A stretch of DNA of 8,352 nucleotides from Alphaproteobacteria bacterium (lineage in GTDB: Bacteria; Pseudomonadota; Alphaproteobacteria; Rhizobiales; Rhizobiaceae): the NCBI GenBank assembly GCA_030428345.1, contig JAUIBM010000104.1, positions 1 to 8,352 on the forward strand, read 5' to 3'. Position numbers and translations under genes: made by a program. Below, piece by piece: positions 1 to 8,195 of this stretch. Within the stretch, counting starts at the first letter, position 1. The number at the start of each line of letters is the position of its first letter. A model generated the notes under the pieces. It was not told the DNA's origin and searched no databases. It saw only the letters and a program-made list of their open reading frames with translations.

Positions 1-2719
1 TGGCCTGGGTGTCGGGGTGATGGAACGTCGTGTAGACGACGCCCGGCGCAACGCGGTCCGTGATCGTGGCGCGCAGCGACGTCTCGCCCGAGCGGCTGGC
101 GAGGCGAACCCAGTCGCCCTCATGAATGCCGCGCTGTTCGGCGTCGTGCGGGTGAATCTCCAGCAAGTCTTCCTCGTGCCAGACGGTATTGGCGGTGCGC
201 CGCGTCTGCGCGCCGACATTGTACTGGCTGAGGATGCGCCCGGTAGTCAGGAGCAGCGGGAAACGCGGCCCGGTGCGCTCGTCGGTCGCCACATATTCGG
301 TGCGGATGAACTTGCCCTTGCCGCGCACGAAGCCGTCGACATGCATGGTCGGCGTGCCTTGCGGGGACTTTTCGTTGCACGGCCACTGCACCGAGCCCAT
401 GCGTTCGAGCAGGTCGTAGGTCACGCCGGCAAAGCTCGGCGTCGTGGCGGCGATCTCGTCCATGATCTGGCTCGGATGGGTGTAGCTCCAGCCGCCGCCC
501 ATGGCGTTGGCCAGAAGCTGGGTGACTTCCCAGTCGGCATGGCCGTTGCGCGGCGCCATCACCTTGCGAACGCGGTTGATGCGCCGCTCGGCATTGGTGA
601 AGGTTCCGTCCTTTTCCAGGAAGGTCGAGCCCGGCAGGAAGACGTGGGCATAATTGGCGGTCTCGTTCAGGAACAGATCATGGACGATGACGCATTCCAT
701 CGCCGCCAGCCCTGCCGCGACATGCTTGGTGTCCGGATCGGACTGGAGGATATCCTCCCCCTGGCAGTAGAGGCCCTTGAACGTGCCTTCCACGGCAGCA
801 TCCAGCATGTTGGGTATCCGCAGGCCGGGCTCGCTGTCGATCGGCACGCCCCACATCTTCTCGAAGACCTCGCGCACGGCGTCGAGCTTCACGTGCCGAT
901 AGCCTGGCAGTTCATGCGGGAACGAGCCCATGTCGCAGGAACCCTGGACATTGTTCTGGCCGCGCAGCGGGTTCACGCCCGTCCCCGGCTTGCCGATATT
1001 GCCGGTCAGCATGGCAAGGTTGGCGATGCCGATGACGGTGGTCGAGCCCTGGCTGTGCTCGGTGACGCCGAGGCCGTAATAGATCGCGCCATTGCCGCCG
1101 GTCGCATAGAGCCGCGCGGCGGCGCGTACATCGGCCGCCGGCACGCCGGTCAGCAGTTCCACCGCTTCCGGGCTGTTGGCCGGATTGGCGGCGAATTCGA
1201 CATAGTCCTGAAACTCGTCCCAGTCGCAGCGTTCGCGGATGAAGGCCTCGTCGAACAGCCCTTCGGTCACGATCACATGCGCCAGCGCCGTGACGATGGC
1301 GACATTGGTGCCGGGCAGAAGCGGCAGGTGGTGCGCCGCCGCTATGTGGGGCGACTTGACGAGGTCGATGCGGCGCGGATCGATGACGATCAGCTTCGCG
1401 CCCTGCCGCAGCCGCTTCTTGAGCCGCGAGGCGAAGACCGGGTGGCCGTCCGTGGGATTGGCGCCGATGACGATGACGACGTCCGTGTGCTCGACGCTGT
1501 CGAAATCCTGCGTCCCCGCGGAGGTGCCGAAGGTCTGGCCCAGGCCATAGCCCGTCGGCGAATGGCAGACGCGGGCGCAGGTGTCGGTGTTGTTGTTGCC
1601 GAACACGGCGCGCGCCAGCTTCTGCACCAGAAAGGTCTCTTCATTGGTGCAGCGCGACGAGGTGATGACGCCGATCGACTGCCGCCCGTATTTCTCCTGC
1701 AGGCCGCGCATGCGGCTGGCGGCGAAGCCGATCGCCTCGTCCCAGGAAACCTCTCGCCACGGCTCGTCGATGCTGTCGCGGATCATCGGGTTGAGAATGC
1801 GGTCGCGATGATTGGCATAGCCCCAGGCGAACCGCCCCTTGACGCAGGAATGGCCGCGATTGGCCTTGCCGTCCTTCCACGGCACCATGCGCACCAGTTC
1901 GTCGCCGCGCATTTCCGCCTTGAAGGAGCAGCCGACGCCGCAATAGGCGCAGGTCGTGACCACCGAATGCTCGGGCTGGCCGATCTCGATGACGGATTTT
2001 TCCTGCAGGGTCGCCGTCGGGCAGGCCTGGACGCAGGCGCCGCAGGAGACGCATTCGGAATCGAGGAAGGATTCATGCATGCCGGGCGAGACGCGCGAAT
2101 CGAAGCCCCGGCCCTCGATCGTCAGCGCGAAGGTGCCCTGCACTTCCTCGCAGGCGCGCACGCAACGCGAGCAGACAATGCACTTGGACGGATCATAGGT
2201 GAAATAGGGGTTGGACTCGTCCTTGGGCATGAAGCGGAAGTTCTCGCCGCCGTCGGCGCGGTCCCGGGCGAAGACGTGATTGTCGCCCTCATAGCCGTAG
2301 CGCACGTCGCGCAGGCCCACCGCCCCGGCCATGTCCTGCAATTCGCAATCGCCATTGGCTGCGCAGGTCAGGCAGTCGAGCGGGTGGTCGGAGATGTAGA
2401 GTTCCATCACGCCCTTGCGGATCTGCTTGAGGCGTCCGGTCTGGGTGTGCACGACCATGCCCTCGGCGACCGGCGTGGTGCAGGAGGAAGGCGTTCCGGC
2501 CCGCCCCTCGATCTCCACGAGGCACAGCCGGCAGGAGCCGAACGCGTCGACCATGTCGGTAGCGCAGAGCTTGGGCACCTGGATGCCGGCCTCCATCGCC
2601 GCGCGCATGATCGACGTGCCCTCAGGCACCGTTACCGAAAAGCCGTCGACATTCAGCGTGACGGTCTTCTCCGACAGTGAAGCCGGCGTGCCGTAGTCGA
2701 TTTCGTGTACGAGACCCAT
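1..2719 (-). CDS. fdsA: NAD-dependent formate dehydrogenase, catalytic alpha subunit FdsA (partial, C-terminus off the left edge)
   Basis: Molybdo/tungsto-enzyme subunit that oxidises formate to CO2 in the cytoplasm and passes electrons through Fe-S clusters to FdsB. I translated 906 residues from the ATG at 2719, without a stop. N-terminal NuoG-like part: [2Fe-2S] cysteines C52, C63, C66, C80; His-ligated [4Fe-4S] H112, C116, C119, C125; two ferredoxin-type clusters, C180/183/186/190 and C223/226/229/233. Then the cofactor-proximal [4Fe-4S] (C257, C260, C264, C292) and the bis-MGD domain. The metal-ligand cysteine is C385 in RVCHSPT with H386 beside it, and the substrate arginine is R586 in NPLRGQNN; both lie one residue off the numbering I recall for Rhodobacter capsulatus FdsA (C386, R587). 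Family members are about 958 residues, so roughly 50 are missing. AGGAG at 2726-2730 supports the start, and the upstream stop codon overlaps that ribosome site. Its frame was absent from ordinary closed-ORF calls because it has no stop inside the window. Confidence 0.97.
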   Translation of the reverse strand, partial: MGLVHEIDYGTPASLSEKTVTLNVDGFSVTVPEGTSIMRAAMEAGIQVPKLCATDMVDAFGSCRLCLVEIEGRAGTPSSCTTPVAEGMVVHTQTGRLKQIRKGVMELYISDHPLDCLTCAANGDCELQDMAGAVGLRDVRYGYEGDNHVFARDRADGGENFRFMPKDESNPYFTYDPSKCIVCSRCVRACEEVQGTFALTIEGRGFDSRVSPGMHESFLDSECVSCGACVQACPTATLQEKSVIEIGQPEHSVVTTCAYCGVGCSFKAEMRGDELVRMVPWKDGKANRGHSCVKGRFAWGYANHRDRILNPMIRDSIDEPWREVSWDEAIGFAASRMRGLQEKYGRQSIGVITSSRCTNEETFLVQKLARAVFGNNNTDTCARVCHSPTGYGLGQTFGTSAGTQDFDSVEHTDVVIVIGANPTDGHPVFASRLKKRLRQGAKLIVIDPRRIDLVKSPHIAAAHHLPLLPGTNVAIVTALAHVIVTEGLFDEAFIRERCDWDEFQDYVEFAANPANSPEAVELLTGVPAADVRAAARLYATGGNGAIYYGLGVTEHSQGSTTVIGIANLAMLTGNIGKPGTGVNPLRGQNNVQGSCDMGSFPHELPGYRHVKLDAVREVFEKMWGVPIDSEPGLRIPNMLDAAVEGTFKGLYCQGEDILQSDPDTKHVAAGLAAMECVIVHDLFLNETANYAHVFLPGSTFLEKDGTFTNAERRINRVRKVMAPRNGHADWEVTQLLANAMGGGWSYTHPSQIMDEIAATTPSFAGVTYDLLERMGSVQWPCNEKSPQGTPTMHVDGFVRGKGKFIRTEYVATDERTGPRFPLLLTTGRILSQYNVGAQTRRTANTVWHEEDLLEIHPHDAEQRGIHEGDWVRLASRSGETSLRATITDRVAPGVVYTTFHHPDTQA

Positions 2720-2728
2720 GGTTAGCTC

Positions 2729-2937
2729 CTAGCGGTCCGACTTCGCTGCCAGCGTGTGCGCGACAAGCGCATTGGCGTGACCGTGTCCGAGACCGTGTTC
2801 GGCTTTCAGCCAGTTCACGATCTCCATATGCTTCTTGCCCGAAATTCCCTCGATCAGCGCCTTCCAGTGGTCGATAGGCTTGCCGTAGGTCTTCTCGATC
2901 GAGGGGAAATAGGAGGCAGGTCCCTTTACTTTTTCGC

Positions 2938-2941
<4 letters not shown>
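2729..2941 (-). CDS. Small DUF4287-family protein embedded between fdsB and fdsA
   Basis: A 70-residue protein of unknown function. It resembles the DUF4287 family: start-proximal VKGPASYFPSIEKTYGKP, then a tryptophan-containing helix (DHWKALI), then HMEIVNWLKAEHGLGHGHAN near the C-terminus. It has no cysteine, signal peptide or membrane segment, so it should be a soluble cytoplasmic protein. Six histidines (25, 38, 49, 53, 55, 62) cluster in the second half. The start is inferred to be GTG at 2941, which overlaps the fdsB TGA as GTGA, with GGAGG at 2949-2953 seven bases upstream. The frame stays open to 3166, but that stretch lies inside fdsB and is shadow. The TAG stop at 2731-2729 overlaps the fdsA Shine-Dalgarno. 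The position implies co-expression in fixed ratio with the dehydrogenase; a role in assembly, stability or cofactor loading is a guess. It is not recognisable as FdsD, whose gene is normally after fdsC. Confidence 0.85.
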
Positions 2942-4490
<1,549 letters not shown>

Positions 4491-4494
<4 letters not shown>

Positions 4495-5018
4495 GCCAGC
4501 ACCTCGCCCGCTATGTCTTCCATCCGGCCGGCGTCGACCCTGCCGACCACCTTGCCGTCAACCATCACTGCGGGGGCGCAGGCGCACAGGCCCAGGCAGT
4601 AGACCGCCTCGAGCGTCACGCTGCCGTCGGCCGAGGTCTCGCCGAAATCCGCGTTGAAGAGCACCTTCGCCAGTTCCGCGATGCGCGCGCCGCCCATGGA
4701 CTGACACGCCTCGGCGCGGCAGACCCTGACTATATGGCGGCCGGCCGGGTTTGCCCGGAAATCATGATAGAACGACATCACGCCATGCACTTCGGCGCGG
4801 GAAAGATTGAGCGCGTCGGCGATCACCGGCAGGGCTTCCTGCGGCACGCAACCGAATTCGCCCTGCACGCCATGCAGGATCGGCAGCAGCGGGCCTTCAA
4901 GATGCGCATTCTCGGCGATCACCGCGGATACGCGAGCCGCGACATCCTCGAAATCTGTCTGGGTACCTGACGGCTGCAAGGCAGCATCCCTCCCTGGATC
5001 GACGTCGTCACACGTCAT
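4491..5018 (-). CDS. fdsG: NAD-dependent formate dehydrogenase, gamma subunit FdsG (NuoE-like)
   Basis: Small [2Fe-2S] subunit that pairs with FdsB in the diaphorase half of the soluble formate dehydrogenase. The 175 residues have a helical N-terminal part (LLPILHGVQGEFGCVP, then LNLSRAEVHGVMSFYHDFR) and a thioredoxin-like [2Fe-2S] domain with ligands C100 and C105 (VCRAEACQSMGG) and C141 and C145 (YCLGLCACAP). This is the NuoE pattern C-x4-C...C-x3-C. I chose the ATG at 5018; it leaves a slightly long N-terminus of low-complexity polar sequence before the conserved part near residue 23. The Shine-Dalgarno is weak (TAGG only). A longer TTG start at 5081 would put the first codon inside the upstream operator dyad and adds unconserved sequence, so I rejected it. 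It is the first gene of the fds operon and its stop overlaps the fdsB start. Confidence 0.95.
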
Positions 5019-5019
5019 C

Positions 5020-5026
5020 TGCCTAT
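5020..5026 (-). promoter_or_regulatory. Possible second half-site for the LysR-type regulator, next to the fdsG start
   Basis: The minus strand reads ATAGGCA directly before the fdsG ATG. This is the inverted copy of the ATAGGCA found on the plus strand at 5074-5080 inside the operator dyad; the two copies lie 47 bases apart. LysR-type tetramers often contact a strong dyad and a weaker, degenerate site nearer the gene, which this would fit. The match is only 7 bases and the site falls in the presumed mRNA leader, so chance is a real alternative. Confidence 0.3.
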
Positions 5027-5051
5027 GGAAACAGAGTGAATTGTGAAAATC

Positions 5052-5081
5052 AATAAAGCTGATCCGTCGCTCGATAGGCAA
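5052..5081 (-). promoter_or_regulatory. Candidate sigma70-type promoter for the fds operon
   Basis: On the minus strand TTGCCT (5081-5076) could serve as a -35 element and TTTATT (5057-5052) as a -10 element, separated by 18 bases. Each matches four of six consensus positions. The region is markedly more A/T-rich than the flanking genes. The -35 would lie inside the 17-bp dyad, consistent with direct control by the adjacent regulator, and the transcript would begin roughly 25 bases before the fdsG ATG. It is a sequence guess with no experimental support. Confidence 0.3.
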
Positions 5082-5089
5082 ATCCTATC
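5073..5089. promoter_or_regulatory. LysR-type operator dyad upstream of fdsG
   Basis: Perfect inverted repeat GATAGG-N5-CCTATC containing the classic LysR-family T-N11-A signature (T at 5075, A at 5087). It lies 11 bases after the stop of the LysR-type regulator gene and 55 bases before the fdsG ATG, in the only sizeable non-coding gap of the fds region. That position makes it the most likely recognition site of the neighbouring regulator, controlling fdsGB and fdsA in response to formate or a related signal. Confidence 0.65.
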
Positions 5090-5099
5090 AAGCCTTGAT
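5087..5099. repeat. Second short inverted repeat abutting the operator
   Basis: ATCAAG-C-CTTGAT is a perfect 13-base dyad that shares three bases (5087-5089) with the right arm of the LysR-type dyad and ends one base before the regulator's stop codon. As RNA it could form only a 5-bp stem with a 3-base loop and has no U-tract, so it is a poor terminator. It may extend the operator or be a separate protein-binding site. Confidence 0.4.
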
Positions 5100-5100
5100 C

Positions 5101-6015
5101 TCAGGCGATGTTATCGCGACCGTTGTCGGCAAAATCGTCCGCCAGCGTCGCCGCCTCTTCCAGAAGCGCCGCGACCAGGGGCGTGTGCGGCTCGCGTTTT
5201 GCGGCGACGAGACCGACCAGATGGCTGGCGTCCGGCTCGACGATGGGGATTGCGCGGATCGGATCGCCGAATCCAAGAGTCTCGGCGAGGTTGAGTGGCA
5301 TGATCGACGACCATTTGCCGGTACGGATGTGCGAGAACAGCACGATCATCGAATTGGATTCCAGCGTTGGGCGAACGCTTGCTCCTGCATTTGCCAGATG
5401 CAGATCGATGATGCGCCGGTTCTGCATGTCCGGCGTGAGCAGGCACAGCGGCAGGGTCGCGACCTCGGCCCATGTCACCTGGCGGCGTTCGCCCAGCGCA
5501 TTGCCGGACGCCGTGATCAGCTGATAGCGCTCGGAATAGAGCGGCACGGAAACCACCCGCCCGAGCGGCTCGTTGTCGAGATAGGTGATCCCGGCATCGA
5601 TGTCGAAATTTCCCAGCAGCGACAGCACCTCGATCGAGGTGCGCGAAAGAATCTGGAACGTGACGCCGGGATGCTTCTCGCGAAATGGCGTCGTCAGGCG
5701 CGGCACCATGGCGAGCGCGGTGGGGATCGCCGCGATGCGCAGGCGTCCGGAAAGGCCGCGCCGGGCCGCCCGCATCTCCTGCTTCATGGTATTGGCGTCG
5801 CCGACGATGCGCTTGGCCCACGCCAGCACCTGTTCGCCTTCGCCGGTCAGCCCCTGGAAGCGTGAACCGCGCTGGACCAGCATGACGCCGAGCTGGTCTT
5901 CAAGCTGCTTGATTGCGGCCGAAAGGGTCGGCTGGGTTACGCCCAGTTCCTGCGCCGCCTTGCCGAAATGGCGCACCCGGGCAAGCGCGATGAACGATTC
6001 CAGCTTGTCGATCAT
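5101..6015 (-). CDS. fdsR: LysR-type transcriptional regulator, probable formate dehydrogenase regulator FdsR
   Basis: Cytoplasmic DNA-binding regulator of 304 residues, a normal LysR-family length. The N-terminal winged helix-turn-helix spans about residues 3-60, with the signature FGKAAQELGVTQPTLSAAI at 17-35, followed by a linker helix (about 60-90) and a two-lobed periplasmic-binding-protein-like effector domain from about 91 (GRLRIAAIPT) to 290. The effector is not readable from sequence. Lying directly before fdsG, with a LysR-type dyad in between, points to control of the fds operon by formate; the symbol rests on this context. It is co-directional with its presumed target rather than divergent as is usual for this family. 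It starts 27 bases after the rpe stop and has a weak Shine-Dalgarno, so it is probably co-transcribed with rpe. CbbR was considered because of rpe, but the position and dyad favour fds. Confidence 0.88.
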   Translation of the reverse strand: MIDKLESFIALARVRHFGKAAQELGVTQPTLSAAIKQLEDQLGVMLVQRGSRFQGLTGEGEQVLAWAKRIVGDANTMKQEMRAARRGLSGRLRIAAIPTALAMVPRLTTPFREKHPGVTFQILSRTSIEVLSLLGNFDIDAGITYLDNEPLGRVVSVPLYSERYQLITASGNALGERRQVTWAEVATLPLCLLTPDMQNRRIIDLHLANAGASVRPTLESNSMIVLFSHIRTGKWSSIMPLNLAETLGFGDPIRAIPIVEPDASHLVGLVAAKREPHTPLVAALLEEAATLADDFADNGRDNIA

Positions 6016-6042
6016 CGCCGCCCCATCCGCTCCGCCTTCCGC

Positions 6043-6726
6043 TTACGCGGCCGCCGAAATCGCCCGGTCAGCAGCCATGCGGATCGCCGAGATGTTGCTG
6101 CGATAGGCGGCTTCCGTTCCGCCCTTGAAGACCGCCGATCCGGCGACGAGCACATCAGCGCCGGCCGCTGTCACAAGGGGGGCGGTCTCGGCGGTCACTC
6201 CGCCGTCGATCTCGATGCGGATCGGCCGCTGGCCGATCATCGCCTTGACGCGGGCCACCTTCTCGACCACGGCCCCGATGAAACCCTGTCCGCCAAAGCC
6301 CGGATTGACGGTCATAAGCAGCACCAGGTCCAGGCGGTCGAGCACATACTCGATCGCGCTTTCAGGGGTTGCGGGATTGAGCGAGACGCCGGCCTTGCAG
6401 CCGAGGTCGCGGATCGCCTGCAGGGAGCGGTCGAGATGCTTCGTCGCCTCCACATGCACGGTGATCAGGTCGCTGCCGGCCTCGGCAAACGCTTTCAGAT
6501 ACGGGTCGCACGGCTCGATCATCAGATGGGTGTCGAACAGCTTGTCGGTACGATTGCGGATCGACTGGATGATCGCCGGCCCGAAGGTGATGTTCGGCAC
6601 GAAATGTCCGTCCATGACGTCGAGATGGATCCAGTCCGCCCCGGCGCGAACCACGGTCTCGACCTCCTCACCCAGCCTGGAAAAGTCGCTGGCAAGCATG
6701 GATGGGGCGATGATGGTGGCGCTCAT
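6043..6726 (-). CDS. rpe: Ribulose-phosphate 3-epimerase (Rpe/CbbE)
   Basis: Interconverts D-ribulose 5-phosphate and D-xylulose 5-phosphate in the cytosol, for the pentose-phosphate pathway and the regenerative phase of the Calvin cycle. The 227 residues form a complete TIM barrel: IAPSMLASDF near the start (S9), metal ligands H34 and D36 in IHLDVMDGHFVPN, H67 in DTHLMI, the phosphate loop VNPGFGGQ at 140-147, the fourth ligand D174 in IEIDGG and the C-terminal phosphate site around VAGSAVF (194-200). The ATG at 6726 is preceded by GGAG at 6735-6738 with an 8-base spacer; the open frame to 6834 adds only unconserved sequence. The gene is followed 27 bases later by the LysR-type gene. A dedicated autotrophic copy (cbbE) is plausible here, but a single housekeeping rpe cannot be excluded from this window. 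Confidence 0.96.
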   Translation of the reverse strand: MSATIIAPSMLASDFSRLGEEVETVVRAGADWIHLDVMDGHFVPNITFGPAIIQSIRNRTDKLFDTHLMIEPCDPYLKAFAEAGSDLITVHVEATKHLDRSLQAIRDLGCKAGVSLNPATPESAIEYVLDRLDLVLLMTVNPGFGGQGFIGAVVEKVARVKAMIGQRPIRIEIDGGVTAETAPLVTAAGADVLVAGSAVFKGGTEAAYRSNISAIRMAADRAISAAA

Positions 6727-6854
6727 GCGAATGTCTCCGTGGCAATTTTCCGCTGCAATGCCCGACCGACCGTGAACGGTCCGGCGCCAGCCCTCGGGAG
6801 GCTTTGCCCGCTGCGGGCCCGTTCGGTCAAGCATCCTCGCGCGCGAAGCCGGAT
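6727..6854 (-). other. Intergenic gap between the sulfide dehydrogenase-like gene and rpe, with two small GC hairpins
   Basis: This 128-base gap contains two short perfect stems: GCCCG-CTG-CGGGC at 6806-6818 and GACCG-TGAA-CGGTC at 6768-6781. Neither is followed by a U-tract in the minus-strand direction, so neither is a convincing intrinsic terminator. They could stabilise a 3' end or be incidental in such GC-rich sequence. I see no clear promoter for rpe. Whether the upstream gene and rpe share a transcript is therefore unresolved. Confidence 0.4.
6735..6738 (-). promoter_or_regulatory. Ribosome binding site deciding the rpe start
   Basis: GGAG lies 8 bases before the ATG at 6726. It favours this start over in-frame codons further upstream up to 6834, which would add 36 residues not found in epimerases. 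Confidence 0.7.
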
Positions 6855-8144
6855 TCAGCCGAACATGTCTGTTGTGATCATATCATACCAGGCGAGCGAA
6901 TCGTTGAAATTGGACAGCCGCACCGCCGCATCCTCGCCGGGTTGGCTGATGAAGCCGCGCACATTGGCGATGCGCCCGTCCTCGGGAGCATATTCCCCGC
7001 CCTCCATCACGCTCTCGCCGGGCATGATCATGCTCCAGCAGGTATTGATGTAATGCGCGGGCGCGAGGGGCGTTCCGGCCAGATCGCCCAGCAGGTTCAG
7101 CGCGGCGATCTGCGCCTGGCTGTTGGCGGCATAGGCGGACTTGGGAAGATCGTCTCCATCGGCCGAATCGCCGATGACGAAAATGTTCGGGTCCAGGCGC
7201 GAGCGCATGCTGTCGGCCTCGACCGGGCAATAGCCGCCGGCATCGGCAAGGCCGCATTCCTGCGCGATCGCGCCCGCGCGCTGGGCCGGTATGATGTTGA
7301 GGAGCGCCCCCTCGAAAATGTCCAGATCGGTGGTCACCGTGCCCGCGGCGGCGTCGACCTCCAGCACGCCGCCATGCATGTCGACGCCGATCCACTCGAC
7401 CATGCCGGGATAGTGGCTCTCCCAGCCAGGCTGGAACAGGCCCTGCTTGGCGAATTTCTCCTTGGTGTCGAGGATGATCACCCTGGAACCGGCATGGCCC
7501 TTCGCCTTCATCGCATGGGCGAAGATCGACGCCCGCTCATAGGGGGCCGGCGGACAGCGATAGGGATTGGGCGGCGGCACGATGAGGATATTTTCGCCAT
7601 CCTCGAGCGCTTCGAATTTTTGCTTGAGCCGACGCGCCTGGTCCCCGCCTTGCCAGGCATGCGGAGCGATGAGGGCGGCGTCGGGAGAATAGCCCGGCAC
7701 GGAATCGAAGATCAGTTCCACCCCCGGCGAGAGGACCAGGCGGTCATAGGGCAGCACCACGCCGTCCGAAAGGCGAACGGCGCGGGCATCGCGATCCACC
7801 GCGACCGCCCGGGCGGTGACCTTGACCACCCCGTATTCCGACTGCAGCCGCCCATAGCCGTGGGTGATCGACTCGAAGCTGCGAAGGCCGCCGAGATAGT
7901 GGTTTGAAAAGAAGCACGTCGTATAGGTCTCGCCCGCCTCGACGAGGGTCACCTCGATCGACCCGCGCGCCGCGGCGGCGAGATGGCGCGCCGCGCTCGC
8001 GCCCCCTGCCCCGCCGCCGACAATCACCACCCTGGCGCGCGACTGCGCCCTAGCAATGTTGGGCAAGCAGAGGCCCGGCATCGCCATGCCTGCCGCGATC
8101 GAGCCAGCGGCGAGACCCAGTCGCCTGCGTGTCCAATGCACCAT
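6855..8144 (-). CDS. fccB: Flavocytochrome c sulfide dehydrogenase flavoprotein (FccB/SoxF-like), Tat-exported
   Basis: Periplasmic FAD flavoprotein that oxidises sulfide to sulfur or polysulfide and donates electrons to a c-type cytochrome partner. The 429-residue precursor begins with a twin-arginine signal (TRRRLGLAAG, residues 5-14; probable cleavage after ARA at 33). The FAD-binding VVIVGGGAGG lies at 39-48. C77 in YTTCFFSN corresponds to the covalent flavin-attachment cysteine of Allochromatium FccB; C197 in YRCPPAPYE and C369 in INTCW correspond to its redox-active disulfide pair. GDSADG at 325-330 closes the FAD site, and the C-terminal FCSD-specific domain follows. All catalytic residues are present, so it should be active. 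The ATG at 8144 has AGGAG at 8151-8155 with a 6-base spacer and puts the RR motif at the correct depth; the frame continues to 8189 but that start would bury it. Sox context would make the symbol soxF. The electron-accepting cytochrome is not visible and may be encoded upstream. Confidence 0.92.
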   Translation of the reverse strand: MVHWTRRRLGLAAGSIAAGMAMPGLCLPNIARAQSRARVVIVGGGAGGASAARHLAAAARGSIEVTLVEAGETYTTCFFSNHYLGGLRSFESITHGYGRLQSEYGVVKVTARAVAVDRDARAVRLSDGVVLPYDRLVLSPGVELIFDSVPGYSPDAALIAPHAWQGGDQARRLKQKFEALEDGENILIVPPPNPYRCPPAPYERASIFAHAMKAKGHAGSRVIILDTKEKFAKQGLFQPGWESHYPGMVEWIGVDMHGGVLEVDAAAGTVTTDLDIFEGALLNIIPAQRAGAIAQECGLADAGGYCPVEADSMRSRLDPNIFVIGDSADGDDLPKSAYAANSQAQIAALNLLGDLAGTPLAPAHYINTCWSMIMPGESVMEGGEYAPEDGRIANVRGFISQPGEDAAVRLSNFNDSLAWYDMITTDMFG

Positions 8145-8150
8145 GTCGGG

Positions 8151-8155
8151 CTCCT
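8151..8155 (-). promoter_or_regulatory. Ribosome binding site deciding the fccB start
   Basis: AGGAG with a 6-base spacer before the ATG at 8144. It supports this start over an in-frame ATG at 8189, which would place 15 extra residues before the twin-arginine motif. Confidence 0.7.
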
Positions 8156-8195
8156 GACGAGCGGGGCTTCCACGACCGGAGCGCGGCATGCGCCG

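Noticed and set aside
17..2680. An 887-codon open reading frame on the plus strand
   Set aside because: It is antisense to fdsA in exact codon-on-codon register, so it stays open simply because fdsA avoids TTA, CTA and TCA codons. The product has no recognisable domain, whereas the minus strand encodes full FdsA motifs.
5019..5081. TTG start at 5081 for fdsG
   Set aside because: It would start translation inside the 17-bp operator dyad, lacks a ribosome site and adds 21 residues not expected in FdsG.
6768..6818. Intrinsic terminator between the FCSD gene and rpe
   Set aside because: The hairpins have only 5-bp stems and are not followed by U-tracts on the transcribed strand. They are recorded as intergenic structure only.
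6727..6834. N-terminal extension of rpe to 6834
   Set aside because: It adds 36 Arg/Gly-rich residues before the normal epimerase start, while a GGAG-preceded ATG exists at 6726.
5095..7907. Long plus-strand frames opposite the LysR gene, rpe and the FCSD gene (5095-5865, 5968-7053, 6804-7907)
   Set aside because: Each is in antisense codon register with a well-supported minus-strand gene, and none shows family motifs or a convincing ribosome site.
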